A DNA stretch of 64,000 nt from Pseudomonadota bacterium. GTDB taxonomy: Bacteria; Pseudomonadota; Alphaproteobacteria; Reyranellales; Reyranellaceae. This document shows, one piece after another, positions 43,580 to 52,754 of this stretch. Every line of letters begins with the position of its first letter. Position 1 is the stretch's first letter. The translations under genes were made by a program, and so were the position numbers. Location of the stretch: positions 30,654-94,653 of the forward strand of contig JAFEFF010000193.1 of assembly GCA_018240745.1 (NCBI GenBank), written 5' to 3'. The notes under the pieces were generated by a model that was not told the DNA's origin, did no database searches, and saw only the letters and a program-made list of their open reading frames with translations.

Positions 43580-44137
43580 ATGCGTACGTCTCTGGCGGTG
43601 GGTGTGGCCGCCCTCATTCTGCTCAGCGGGTGCGACTGGTTGGGGATCGGCAGCAGCACGCCGACCTCGAGCGAGAACGCGCGTCCCGGTGCCGAGCGCC
43701 AGATCGGCGCCACGAACAGCCTGCCGGCCGCCCGCGCCGCCGGTGGCTACGACGCGTCGTTCGCCCCGGTCGACGAGACCCGCGATGCCCCCAGGATCGG
43801 CTCGGTCGTGCAGGGCAAGGGCGGGCAGAAGGCGCAGAAGGAAGCCGCGGAGAAGGACTCGATCGAGCGCGAGGCCCGCGAGCGCGAGGAGCGCGCGCGC
43901 CAGCAGCGCGAGGCCGATCTCAAGAAGGCCCAGGCGGACAAATCGGCGGACAAGTCGGCCGGCAAGCCGACGAAGCCGGGCGACACGATGACTCCTGCGG
44001 CGCCGTCGACCGACGCGGTCCCGCCACCGCCCGTACCGCCGCCGCCCGCTCCCGTGACGGCCGCGCCATTGTCACCGCCGCCGGCGTCGACTCCGCCGGC
44101 CGCCCCGGCCGCGCCTTCCTCCGACACCAAGCAATAA
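43580..44137 (+). CDS. proline-rich lipoprotein of unknown function
   Basis: The 185-aa protein has a lipoprotein signal ending LLSG-Cys18. Residues ~85-125 are charged and probably coiled coil (EAREREERARQQREADLKKAQ), and the C-terminal ~55 residues are a Pro/Ala-rich tail (PPPPVPPPPAP), likely extended across the periplasm. No enzymatic domain is seen. It ends 10 nt before the aminotransferase ATG, so it is probably the first gene of that operon. The open frame continues upstream on the far side of phaC's start, but that part is antisense. Confidence 0.8.
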   Translation: MRTSLAVGVAALILLSGCDWLGIGSSTPTSSENARPGAERQIGATNSLPAARAAGGYDASFAPVDETRDAPRIGSVVQGKGGQKAQKEAAEKDSIEREAREREERARQQREADLKKAQADKSADKSAGKPTKPGDTMTPAAPSTDAVPPPPVPPPPAPVTAAPLSPPPASTPPAAPAAPSSDTKQ

Positions 44138-44147
44138 GACCCCGACC

Positions 44148-45404
44148 ATGGACGATTCGGAATTCCACCGGCTGAAGCGCCTGCCGCCGTACGTCTTCGC
44201 GGAAGTGAACGCGATGAAGGCCCGGGCGCGGGGCGCCGGCCAGGACGTGATCGATCTCGGCATGGGCAATCCCGACCTGCCGACCGCGCCGCACATCGTC
44301 GCCAAGCTTGCCGAGGCCGCTGCCAATCCGCGCGCGCACGGTTACTCGGCCTCGCGCGGCATTCCGGGCCTGCGCAGGGCTCAGGCCGCGTACTATGCGC
44401 GCCGCTTCAACGTCGAGCTCGACCCCGAGAGCGAGGTCATCGTCACGCTCGGCTCCAAGGAGGGGCTCGCGAACCTCGCGCAGGCGATCACCTCGCCGGG
44501 CGACATCGTGCTGGTGCCCAATCCCAGCTACCCGATCCATCCCTACGGCTTCATCATCGCCGGCGGCTCGGTGCGCCACATCCCGGTGCCGGGCGCACAT
44601 TCGACCGCCGATTTCCTGGCCGCGCTGGAGCGGGCGGTCCGCCATACCGTGCCGAAGCCGATCGCGCTGGTGCTGAACTATCCGTCTAACCCGACGGCGC
44701 AGGTGGTCGACCTCGATTTCTATGCAGCGGTCGTCGACTTCTGCAAACGCCAGGGCATCTGGATCCTGAGCGATCTCGCCTACGCCGAGATCTACTTCGA
44801 CGGCAATCCGCCGCCATCGGTCCTGCAGGTGCCGGGGGCGCGCGACATCGCCGTCGAGTTCACCTCGATGAGCAAGACCTATTCGATGGCGGGCTGGCGC
44901 ATCGGCTTCGCGGCCGGCAACAGGACATTGATCACCGCGCTCACCCGCATCAAGTCGTACCTCGACTACGGCGCCTTCACGCCGATCCAGGTCGCGGCGA
45001 CCGCGGCGCTGAACGGGCCGCAGGACTGCATCGTCGAGGCGCGCAACACCTACAAGGAGCGGCGCGACGTACTGATCGAGGGCCTGACCGCGGCGGGCTG
45101 GCAGCTTCCGGCGCCGTCCGCCTCGATGTTTGCTTGGGCGCCGATCCCCAAGGCGTTCGAGGAGCTAGGCTCGCTCGCCTTCTCCAAGCTGCTGCTGACG
45201 CAGGCCAACGTCGCGGTATCCCCGGGCATCGGCTTCGGCGAGCATGGCGACGCCCATGTCCGCATCGCCATGGTCGAGAACAAGCATCGCATCCGGCAGG
45301 CGATTCGCAACATCCGCCAGGTGATGGCCGATCCCTCGCGGTCGATCGATCTCTACCTGCGCGGCGTCGGCGACAATATCACGCCGCTCAAGGCGCGCGC
45401 CTGA
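44148..45404 (+). CDS. class I/II aminotransferase (AlaC/LL-DAP type)
   Basis: The 418-aa fold-type I PLP enzyme has DVIDLGMGNPDLPTAPHIV, GYSASRGIPGLRRA, LNYPSNPTAQV, LSDLAYAEIYFDG and the PLP-lysine motif SMSKTYSMAGWRIGF. It resembles AlaC-like alanine transaminases often mis-annotated as LL-diaminopimelate aminotransferase. It lies 11 nt upstream of hom, in the conserved aminotransferase-hom-glpX order, which suggests a role in amino-acid synthesis. Confidence 0.93.
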   Translation: MDDSEFHRLKRLPPYVFAEVNAMKARARGAGQDVIDLGMGNPDLPTAPHIVAKLAEAAANPRAHGYSASRGIPGLRRAQAAYYARRFNVELDPESEVIVTLGSKEGLANLAQAITSPGDIVLVPNPSYPIHPYGFIIAGGSVRHIPVPGAHSTADFLAALERAVRHTVPKPIALVLNYPSNPTAQVVDLDFYAAVVDFCKRQGIWILSDLAYAEIYFDGNPPPSVLQVPGARDIAVEFTSMSKTYSMAGWRIGFAAGNRTLITALTRIKSYLDYGAFTPIQVAATAALNGPQDCIVEARNTYKERRDVLIEGLTAAGWQLPAPSASMFAWAPIPKAFEELGSLAFSKLLLTQANVAVSPGIGFGEHGDAHVRIAMVENKHRIRQAIRNIRQVMADPSRSIDLYLRGVGDNITPLKARA

Positions 45405-45415
45405 ACCAGACGACC

Positions 45416-46708
45416 ATGACTGGACCACTGAAGATCGGCATCGCCGGCCTCGGCACCGTAGGCGCGGGCGTCGTCAAGCTGCTCGCCGAGCACAATCGCC
45501 TGCTGTCGTTGCGCGGCGGCCGGCGGCTCAAGCTGGTGGCGGTGAGCGCGCGCTCGAGGACCAGGAAGCGGGACATCGATCTCGCCGGGGTGCGCTGGGA
45601 GAAGGACCCGTTGGCGCTTGCTACCGCTCCGGACATCGACGTCGTCGTCGAGTTGATCGGCGGATCGGGCGGCGTCGCCAGGCGGCTGGTCGAGCGCGCG
45701 CTGCGCTCGGGCAAGCATGTCGTCACCGCCAACAAGGCGCTGCTCGCCATGCACGGCGCCGAGCTCGCGGCGCTCGCCGAGAAGCGCGGCGGGATCCTCG
45801 CCTTCGAGGCGGCGGTGGCGGGCGGCATCCCGATCATCAAGGCGCTGCGCGAGGGACTGGTCGGCAACCGGGTGACGCGCCTCTACGGCATCCTCAACGG
45901 CACCTGCAACTACATCCTGACGACCATGCGCGAGACCGGCCGCGACTTCGAGGTCGTGCTCGCCGAGGCGCAGGCGGCCGGCTACGCCGAGGCCGATCCG
46001 TCGTTCGACGTCGACGGCATCGACGCCGCGCACAAGCTCGCGGTGCTGACCGGGGCGGCGTTCGGTGCCAAGGTCAATTTCGCCGGCGTGCACGTCGAGG
46101 GCATCCGGCGCGTCACCTCGATGGACATCGGCTTCGCCGAGGAGCTCGACCATCGCATCAAGCTGCTGGGCCTTGCGCGCGAGACGCCGTACGGGATCGA
46201 ACAGCGCGTCCATCCCTGCCTGGTGCCGCTCACCGCGCCGATTGCCCATATCGAGGGCGTGTTCAACGCCGTGGCGATCGAGGGCGACTTCGTCGGCAAG
46301 ACCATGTTCCAGGGCCGCGGCGCGGGGCAGGGGCCGACTGCCTCGGCGGTGGTGGCCGACATCATCGACGTGGCGCGCGGGCGGCACATGCCGGCCTTCG
46401 TCGTGCCGGCCGACAGGCTCGCCGACAAGAAGGCGGCGCCGATGGCCCGCCATGTCGGCGCCTATTACATCCGCCTGATGGTACAGGATCGTCCCGGCGT
46501 CATTGCCGCGGTCTCCAGGGCGCTGGCCCAGGAGCGCATTTCGCTCGAGTCGATGATACAACGGGGACGGTCGGAGACGGGCGAGGTGCCGGTGGTGCTG
46601 ACCACGCACGAGACGGAGGAGGCGCGCATGCAGCGCGCGCTGTCGCGCATTGCGAAGCTCAAGGCGGTGGCCGAGGAGCCCTGCCTGATCCGCATCGAGT
46701 CGTTCTAG
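45416..46708 (+). CDS. hom: homoserine dehydrogenase
   Basis: The 430-aa enzyme reduces aspartate semialdehyde to homoserine for Thr and Met. It has the NAD(P) motif IGIAGLGTVGAGVVKLL, GKHVVTANKALLA, GILNGTCNYILTTM, the catalytic Lys region YAEADPSFDVDGIDAAHKLAVL and a C-terminal ACT domain (YIRLMVQDRPGVIAAVSRALAQ) for allosteric feedback. It is single-function, not fused to aspartokinase. Confidence 0.97.
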   Translation: MTGPLKIGIAGLGTVGAGVVKLLAEHNRLLSLRGGRRLKLVAVSARSRTRKRDIDLAGVRWEKDPLALATAPDIDVVVELIGGSGGVARRLVERALRSGKHVVTANKALLAMHGAELAALAEKRGGILAFEAAVAGGIPIIKALREGLVGNRVTRLYGILNGTCNYILTTMRETGRDFEVVLAEAQAAGYAEADPSFDVDGIDAAHKLAVLTGAAFGAKVNFAGVHVEGIRRVTSMDIGFAEELDHRIKLLGLARETPYGIEQRVHPCLVPLTAPIAHIEGVFNAVAIEGDFVGKTMFQGRGAGQGPTASAVVADIIDVARGRHMPAFVVPADRLADKKAAPMARHVGAYYIRLMVQDRPGVIAAVSRALAQERISLESMIQRGRSETGEVPVVLTTHETEEARMQRALSRIAKLKAVAEEPCLIRIESF

Positions 46709-46744
46709 GAGAGGGCGCCGGGAAGGCGCCGATGGGAGGAAGCT

Positions 46745-47728
46745 ATGGCCGATGTTGGCAAGATGGACCGCAACCTGGCCCTCGAGGCCGTGCGCGTGAC
46801 CGAGGCCGCGGCACTCGCGGCATCCAAGCTGATGGGCCGCGGCGACGAGAAGGCGGCCGACCAGGCCGCCGTCGATGCGATGCGCTCGGCGCTCAACACA
46901 CTATCGATCGACGGAACTGTTGTCATCGGCGAGGGCGAGCGCGACGAGGCGCCGATGCTCTATATCGGCGAGAAGGTCGGCTCGGGCGGCCCGAAGATCG
47001 ACATCGCGCTCGATCCGCTCGAAGGTACGACCATCACCGCCAAGGGCCTGCCCAATGGCCTCGCCGTGCTGGCGATGGCGGAGGACGGCAACTTCCTGAA
47101 TGCGCCCGACGTCTACATGGACAAGATCGCGGTCGGCGGCGGTCTTCCCGACGGCGTGGTCGACCTCGACAAGGCGCCCAAGGAGAACCTCGCCGACCTC
47201 GCCAAGGCCAAGAAGGTGCAGGTGTCGGATCTCGTGGTTTGCATCCTCGACCGGCCGCGCCACTCCGAGCTGATCGCCAGGGTGCGCGAGGCGGGCGCCC
47301 GCATCATGCTGATCGGCGACGGCGACGTGTCGGGAGTGATCGCCACCTCGACCGGCGATTCGGGCATCGACATCTACATGGGCTCGGGCGGCGCGCCGGA
47401 GGGCGTGCTGGCGGCGGCGGCGCTGCGTGCGATCGGCGGCCAGATGCAGGGCCGGCTGCTGTTCCGCAACGACGACGAGAAGGCGCGGGCCAAGAAGTGG
47501 GGCATCAGCGACCTCAACCGCAAATACTCGATGCTCGACATGGCGAAGGGCGACGTGATGTTCGCGGCTACCGGCGTGACCTCGGGCTCGATGCTGAAGG
47601 GCGTCCGCCGCTTCGGCCAGGGCGCCGAGACCCATTCGATCGTCATGCGCTCGAAGACCGGGACGGTGCGGTGGATTTCCGCCGTTCACAATTTCTCGAT
47701 AAAGACTGGCCTGCCAAGCTGGGCCTGA
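46745..47728 (+). CDS. glpX: class II fructose-1,6-bisphosphatase
   Basis: The 327-aa GlpX dephosphorylates fructose 1,6-bisphosphate in gluconeogenesis (some also act on sedoheptulose bisphosphate). It has MDRNLALEAVRVTEAAALAA, VIGEGERDEAPMLYIGE and IDIALDPLEGTTITAKG as metal motifs, and IYMGSGGAPEGVLAAAALR. GGGAGG precedes the ATG. Elsewhere in alphaproteobacteria recJ usually follows; here it lies 12.4 kb further on. Confidence 0.97.
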   Translation: MADVGKMDRNLALEAVRVTEAAALAASKLMGRGDEKAADQAAVDAMRSALNTLSIDGTVVIGEGERDEAPMLYIGEKVGSGGPKIDIALDPLEGTTITAKGLPNGLAVLAMAEDGNFLNAPDVYMDKIAVGGGLPDGVVDLDKAPKENLADLAKAKKVQVSDLVVCILDRPRHSELIARVREAGARIMLIGDGDVSGVIATSTGDSGIDIYMGSGGAPEGVLAAAALRAIGGQMQGRLLFRNDDEKARAKKWGISDLNRKYSMLDMAKGDVMFAATGVTSGSMLKGVRRFGQGAETHSIVMRSKTGTVRWISAVHNFSIKTGLPSWA

Positions 47729-47741
47729 TCATGATGGAGGC

Positions 47742-48260
47742 ATGCGGACAGCGCTGATCGCCAGGATCCTGTTCGTCCTCTTCCTTCTGACGGGCGCGGC
47801 CGGAGCTGCGGCGCAGGACGAGAACTGCCGCAATTTCTCCTGGTCGGTCGGCCGCACGATCGACCTGTTCGACGAGCCGCTGCCGACGGTGCAGAGCGCG
47901 CAGTCGCTGCCCAAGGAGGGCGTGTTTGCGCTGCAGCTGAAGCCGGTCGCCGACGTGATCTACATGATGACGCCCGAGCGCGGCAGTGACGGCTCGTGGG
48001 GCGCGACGATCACCCTGGAGAACGTGCCGGCGGGGCGCTACCAGATCGCCCTGTCGGACGACGCCTGGGTCGAGGCGATCCAGGACAACAAGCGGCTCGT
48101 CACCTTCGCCTCGAAGCGGTCCAGGGAGTGCCGGGGCGTGCGCCACAGTGTCGATGTCGACGTCCAGGGCGAGCCGCTCACCCTGCAGATCGGCGGCGCC
48201 CATGTCGGCCGCCTCAACATCGCCGTGGTCCGCGTCTGGCCGTTCGAATGGCGGTGGTGA
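47742..48260 (+). CDS. exported protein of unknown function
   Basis: The 172-aa protein has a signal peptide (ILFVLFLLTGAAGAAAQ). The mature part is beta-rich, with ENCRNFSWSVGRTIDLFDEP at the start, VFALQLKPVADVIYMM and WGATITLENVPAGRYQIAL, and two Cys (ENC and REC). No family is recognised. It begins 13 nt after glpX and its stop is immediately followed by the convergent GMC gene's stop, sharing TGATCA. It may be the last gene of the glpX transcript. Confidence 0.75.
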   Translation: MRTALIARILFVLFLLTGAAGAAAQDENCRNFSWSVGRTIDLFDEPLPTVQSAQSLPKEGVFALQLKPVADVIYMMTPERGSDGSWGATITLENVPAGRYQIALSDDAWVEAIQDNKRLVTFASKRSRECRGVRHSVDVDVQGEPLTLQIGGAHVGRLNIAVVRVWPFEWRW

Positions 48261-50156
48261 TCAGTCCATCGCATCGGCGATGATTACGTCCGCCGCTTTC
48301 TCCGCCGCCATATAGACGGCGCTGGCGATGAAGTAGCCGGGGATGCGCGGGAAGATCGAGGCATCGACCACGCGCAGGCCTGCCGTGCCGTGCACCCTGA
48401 AATCGCTCGCCAGCACGAAGCCGTCGTCGCGCGCGCCGATGGCACAGGTGCCGCAAGCATGATGCCCCCAGGCGTGGTCGCGCACGAACTGCTCCAACTC
48501 GGCGTCCGTCTGGCAGGCCGGGCCGGGGACTTCCTCGGCGGCGAGAATGCCGCATTTGAAAAGCGGCTGGGCCAGCCGGCGCGCACGATGGATGCCCTCG
48601 ACGACCGCCTTGAGATCCCGTTCTGCCGGATCGTCGGCCGGGTCGAAGTAACGGAAGTCGATCAGCGGCGGCTCGGTCGGGTCCTTCGAACGCAGGCTGA
48701 CCCGGCCCGCGCGGTTGCGCGTGTGCGCCTTCAGGATGGCCCATGTCAGGCGGTTGCGATGCTCGGCGATCGCGCGGGAATAGCCGGGGTAGTAACCGGT
48801 GAACGGCGCCAGCAGCGACATCACGAAGAGGTCGGGCAGGCCGTCGTGGACCTGGGCGGACTTCGCCGCGACGCAAAGCGCCGCCCCGTTGGAGCTGTAC
48901 ATGCCTCCACCCCAGCGCTTCCACTGGCGCCACGGCTTGTCGCCGCGTTCGAAGGTGGCGTCGCGCAGCGACGGCCAGGTCGGTGCATCGATGCGGTTGA
49001 CGACACCGATCTCGTAGCGGTCCTGGAGATTGCGGCCGACACCCGGCAGGTCGACGCGCGGCCCGATGTCGAGGTGCCTGAGCTCCTCCGCCGGCCCGAT
49101 GCCCGACAGCATCAGCAGTTGAGGCGTGTTGAAGGTGCCGCCGGACAGGATGACCTCGCGACGCGCCCGCACCTGGCGCACTTCGTGCTGCGTCTCGGGA
49201 TGCCGGTGCGCGCGATATTGATTGACGCCTTCACGATACTCGACGCCGGTCGCGCGATTGTTCTCATCGAGCAGGACACGCGTCGCCAGGCAATTCAGCC
49301 TGATGTCCAGGTGGTGGGGATGTCGATCGGCGACCTCGCACAGGCGTTCGCGCGTACCGTTGCGCACATGGCGGCGCGTGGAGAGCGGCGTATAGAAGAG
49401 TCCTTCGGCGGCGGAGGCCAGCACCGACCGGTCGTTCGGGTCGCCGAAGGAGCGCAGCAGCACCTTGAGGCGTTGCCACCAGCCGCGCTTGGCGCCGAGC
49501 GCCGCCAGGGCGGAATTGGCCATGGCGGAGACCAGCTCGCCGTCGTCCAGGGACTCGCGTGGCAGCGCCTTCTCCGTCTGCAGCCAGCCCCGCCAGCCGT
49601 GGCCGGTCCTGGCGATGCCGATCATCGCCAGCAACGCCCATAGCCAGCGATGGCGGCAGCGCTCCACCTGGGCGAGGTAGCGCGCCATGCGTGCGGCGCA
49701 CCACGACTTGTCGCCGGTCGAGCGCGCGAGATCGTCCCAATCGGCGTCGGGCGGAGCGATGAAGATCAGCGCGTTGTGCGCCGAGCAGCCGCCGAGGCAG
49801 GAGGAGCGGGGATAGAGAACGCCGTCCACCTTCCGCCCGTCCCATTCGGCGCGGTAGGCGGGATCGCGCTCGCGCTGGGCGAGTTGCGGATAGTGGTGGA
49901 CGAAGAAGTGCCACGACAGCGCGTCGTTCTCGCTGGCGAAGGGGTGGAAGCCCGGCACATCGTAATCGTCCGGCAGCCGGTTGCCGCCGGGCACCGGCGC
50001 GTCGCGGCCGGCGAGCTCGCGAGGGTCGCCGCCGGCCTCGAGCAGGACGACATGCCAGCCGGCCTCCGCCAGCCGGGCGGCGACGGTGCCGCCGCCGGGA
50101 CCCGAGCCGACGACGAGGTAGTCGCAGACGTCATCGCCGGGAGGGGAGCTGGCCAT
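48261..50156 (-). CDS. GMC-family oxidoreductase
   Basis: The 631-aa flavoprotein has a FAD-binding DYLVVGSGPGGGTVAARLAEAGWHVVLLEAG, the GMC signature region YPRSSCLGGCSAHNALIFI, ILSGGTFNTPQLLMLSGIGPAEELRHL, and a C-terminal domain with WGHHACGTCAIGARDD...LRVVDASIFPRIPGYF, giving the catalytic His. It lacks a signal peptide. It oxidises an alcohol, probably passing electrons to a cytochrome. The start is 10 nt after the stop of the 820-aa di-heme cytochrome on the same strand, so they form an operon. Confidence 0.92.
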   Translation of the reverse strand: MASSPPGDDVCDYLVVGSGPGGGTVAARLAEAGWHVVLLEAGGDPRELAGRDAPVPGGNRLPDDYDVPGFHPFASENDALSWHFFVHHYPQLAQRERDPAYRAEWDGRKVDGVLYPRSSCLGGCSAHNALIFIAPPDADWDDLARSTGDKSWCAARMARYLAQVERCRHRWLWALLAMIGIARTGHGWRGWLQTEKALPRESLDDGELVSAMANSALAALGAKRGWWQRLKVLLRSFGDPNDRSVLASAAEGLFYTPLSTRRHVRNGTRERLCEVADRHPHHLDIRLNCLATRVLLDENNRATGVEYREGVNQYRAHRHPETQHEVRQVRARREVILSGGTFNTPQLLMLSGIGPAEELRHLDIGPRVDLPGVGRNLQDRYEIGVVNRIDAPTWPSLRDATFERGDKPWRQWKRWGGGMYSSNGAALCVAAKSAQVHDGLPDLFVMSLLAPFTGYYPGYSRAIAEHRNRLTWAILKAHTRNRAGRVSLRSKDPTEPPLIDFRYFDPADDPAERDLKAVVEGIHRARRLAQPLFKCGILAAEEVPGPACQTDAELEQFVRDHAWGHHACGTCAIGARDDGFVLASDFRVHGTAGLRVVDASIFPRIPGYFIASAVYMAAEKAADVIIADAMD

Positions 50157-50166
50157 GTGAGACCGC

Positions 50167-52629
50167 CTAGAATGTCTTCAGGAACTCGATCAGGGCGTGC
50201 TTGTCCGAATCGGTCAGGCCGGCCTCCTGGCCAAAGCGGTCTGTGCCGAAATAGTGGCCCCGGTTGACGACGTAGTCGGGGCAGATGCTGAGGTCGTAGA
50301 GCTCGCGCCCAAGCGGCGTGAGGATCGTGTAGCTGGCGTCGGGGGTCTTGTGCATTGCGGCGAGGTCGTGCCGCAGGCGCAGGGCCATGCTCACGACCCG
50401 CCAGGTCCGGCGGATGTCGGCGAGCACGCCCGACTCCTGGGGCAGCGGATCGAAGTTGCCGATGAAGCCCACCGGCATTCCCTTCGGAATGGGTCCGAGG
50501 ACCAGGTCGCCCTTGTCGCTGAAGCCGCCCGGCAAGAGCCAGTTCAGCACCCCCTTCAGTGCGACCAGCGTATCGGGCAGGAAACCGTGCGGCACCTTGA
50601 GCCAGCTCGCCTCGGTCGTGCGAGCGATCTCGCCGACGCCGAGGTCGCCCATCACCTCGTCACGCTTGCGCTTGTCCGGCCACAGCATCTGCTCGATGCC
50701 GGTCTGGAAAAGCCTCATGCGTGTCTCGATCGACGGATCGGGGGAGAAGTCGCCGACGGAGTTGTTGAGCAGGTAGGGCGCTGTCGACCACAGGCTGATC
50801 AGGGATGGCGGGCGGGTATAGCCGCGCCCGCCGGCCGGCATCGTGTACTTGTGTTCCGAACCGTCGATCGGATCGGTCACCGAGATCTCGCCGACCGACG
50901 GCAGGTCCTTGTAGCTCTCCGACGAGAAGTTGTCCCAGATGTTGTCGCGCAGCGCGTTGCGGGCGAGGGGGCTGCAGGCATTGGTCTGCAGCAGCGTCAA
51001 CGGCACGCGGAACTCCGTCGAGAGATAGTTGTCCTTGAGGAAATCGGGCGCGCGCACGATCGCCTTCATGCGCGTCTTGAAGTCCTCGGTCTTGGTCCAG
51101 CTCCAGTACTTGTTCCAGCAGTCGAGATAGTTCGGACCGTTGCAGCGTTCCGTACCGGGCCCTTCCATGCCGACGATCGGCCGCGGCATATGGTTGAGGC
51201 CGGAATGGCACCGCGCACAATTCTCGGCGAACACGTCCTTGCCGCGATCGAGCGTGGCGGCATCGGCGGAGAGGTACTTGTCGCGCACGGCCGGCGGCAG
51301 GGCCTCGAGCCTGTCGGGCTGGCCGGCAGCCAGCAGGTACTTGGCCATGTAGATCGTCTGCCGTTCGGTGACCTGCCAGTAGACGGAGTTGCGTTTGGCA
51401 TCGGCGATCTTGATCGGGCTCATCGGCTTGACGCTGACGAAGGGCCGGAAGTGCGTCAGCCATTCCTCGCCGAACAGACCGATATTGAGGTAGACACGGT
51501 TGAGGGCGCCCAATCCACCGACCGAGTCGGAAGCATCCTTGAGCACGCGCGGCGTGAACACGTCGGGCTTTTCGTAGAGCTGGGCCAGCGGCCCCGAGGG
51601 CATGAAGTCGTTGAACTGCTTGTTGTCGAGCTGGCCACCCTTCAGCAGCTCGCGGCCGATCGGACGCGCCTGCATCAGCCGCGGGCCGACCGCGTAGATC
51701 GCGTTCATGGTCCGCGGGTTGACCACGCTGTCGGACGAGACCAGCGAGGTATCGAGCGTGCCCGGCTTGTAGGCGTGCAGCAGCTGGAAGATGAAGTTCG
51801 ACTGGTCGGCGTTCCACACGAACACGCGGTCGAACCAGAAGTACTGCGCACCGACCGTGCCGTTGAGGTTGTCCCACTTCGGGTTCTCCGGGTCGGCCGG
51901 CGGTTTGATCGGGCTGGGGCCGACATGGCAGAAGGCGCACGACATTCCGACGCGATAGGGCCGGACCAGGTCCTTGTTCTGGTAATACTCCGGATCGTTG
52001 TAGTAGCGATTCGGATCCCACTTGCGGCGTGCCTCAGCGTCGAACGCGGGATTGGTGAACAGCCGCAATCCGACGATGCCAGTCGGCTCGCCGTAGTAGG
52101 AGCCGACCGGGACCCCATTGGTGCCGCGCGCTCCCAGCGCCACACCGGGATACTTTTTGGCATCGGCGAAGGGATCGGGGGCGCAGTCGGCCCGCCGCTT
52201 GTCGAGCCACAGGCCGAACCGCTTGGGATCGGGCTCGGTCGGCTTGTCGAAGCACGGTTCGTTGACGACGCCGAAATACTTCCAGCGCGTATCGCGGCTG
52301 TAGGGCAGGCCGGGCGCCGACGAGATCGTCTTCAAGAGATCGAACGTGCCGAACGAGTCCTTGACGAGTTCGTCCCAGAAGCGATCGTTGCCGCCGCTCC
52401 AGACGAGCCACATGTCGCGGCCCTTGACCTCGTCGGCATCGAGCTTGGCGCCGTTGTCCATGGCGGCGAAGTAATCTTCGTCCGCCGCCGGGAACGAACT
52501 GGCGTCCCGCTTGGCGAGCATCGCCTCGTCCTTGATCTCGCCCGACTTCGGCCCGCTTGCCCCGAGCGTGACAAAAGTCACGACCCCGAGCACCAGCAGG
52601 ATCACAAGCACCGATATGTTCCGTCGCAT
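50167..52629 (-). CDS. large di-heme c-type cytochrome, RoxA/cytochrome c peroxidase-like
   Basis: The 820-aa protein has an N-terminal membrane anchor (VLVILLVLGVVTFVTLG) and two covalent heme sites: CAFCH starting at Cys231 and CARCH at Cys471, 240 residues apart. C-terminal to the second heme is APYLLNNSVGDF, matching the RAPYLHNGSV motif of RoxA-like and MauG/CcP-like proteins, and it ends LIEFLKTF like its two paralogues. It faces the periplasm. It is nearly twice as long as the other two, with extra sequence before heme 1 and after the motif. A di-heme oxygenase or peroxidase reaction is likely; the substrate is unknown. Confidence 0.85.
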   Translation of the reverse strand: MRRNISVLVILLVLGVVTFVTLGASGPKSGEIKDEAMLAKRDASSFPAADEDYFAAMDNGAKLDADEVKGRDMWLVWSGGNDRFWDELVKDSFGTFDLLKTISSAPGLPYSRDTRWKYFGVVNEPCFDKPTEPDPKRFGLWLDKRRADCAPDPFADAKKYPGVALGARGTNGVPVGSYYGEPTGIVGLRLFTNPAFDAEARRKWDPNRYYNDPEYYQNKDLVRPYRVGMSCAFCHVGPSPIKPPADPENPKWDNLNGTVGAQYFWFDRVFVWNADQSNFIFQLLHAYKPGTLDTSLVSSDSVVNPRTMNAIYAVGPRLMQARPIGRELLKGGQLDNKQFNDFMPSGPLAQLYEKPDVFTPRVLKDASDSVGGLGALNRVYLNIGLFGEEWLTHFRPFVSVKPMSPIKIADAKRNSVYWQVTERQTIYMAKYLLAAGQPDRLEALPPAVRDKYLSADAATLDRGKDVFAENCARCHSGLNHMPRPIVGMEGPGTERCNGPNYLDCWNKYWSWTKTEDFKTRMKAIVRAPDFLKDNYLSTEFRVPLTLLQTNACSPLARNALRDNIWDNFSSESYKDLPSVGEISVTDPIDGSEHKYTMPAGGRGYTRPPSLISLWSTAPYLLNNSVGDFSPDPSIETRMRLFQTGIEQMLWPDKRKRDEVMGDLGVGEIARTTEASWLKVPHGFLPDTLVALKGVLNWLLPGGFSDKGDLVLGPIPKGMPVGFIGNFDPLPQESGVLADIRRTWRVVSMALRLRHDLAAMHKTPDASYTILTPLGRELYDLSICPDYVVNRGHYFGTDRFGQEAGLTDSDKHALIEFLKTF

Positions 52630-52754
52630 GATCGTGCCCCGAACAAAGCTCTCGTCAAGGTAGTGGTGCTGCCTTGCGATTGTCAAAACGAATGGCGTGG
52701 AGGCGGTGCGCGTATAGGTTGCTTCGCAATTCGGTCGGCCTCATACTCTTCAGG

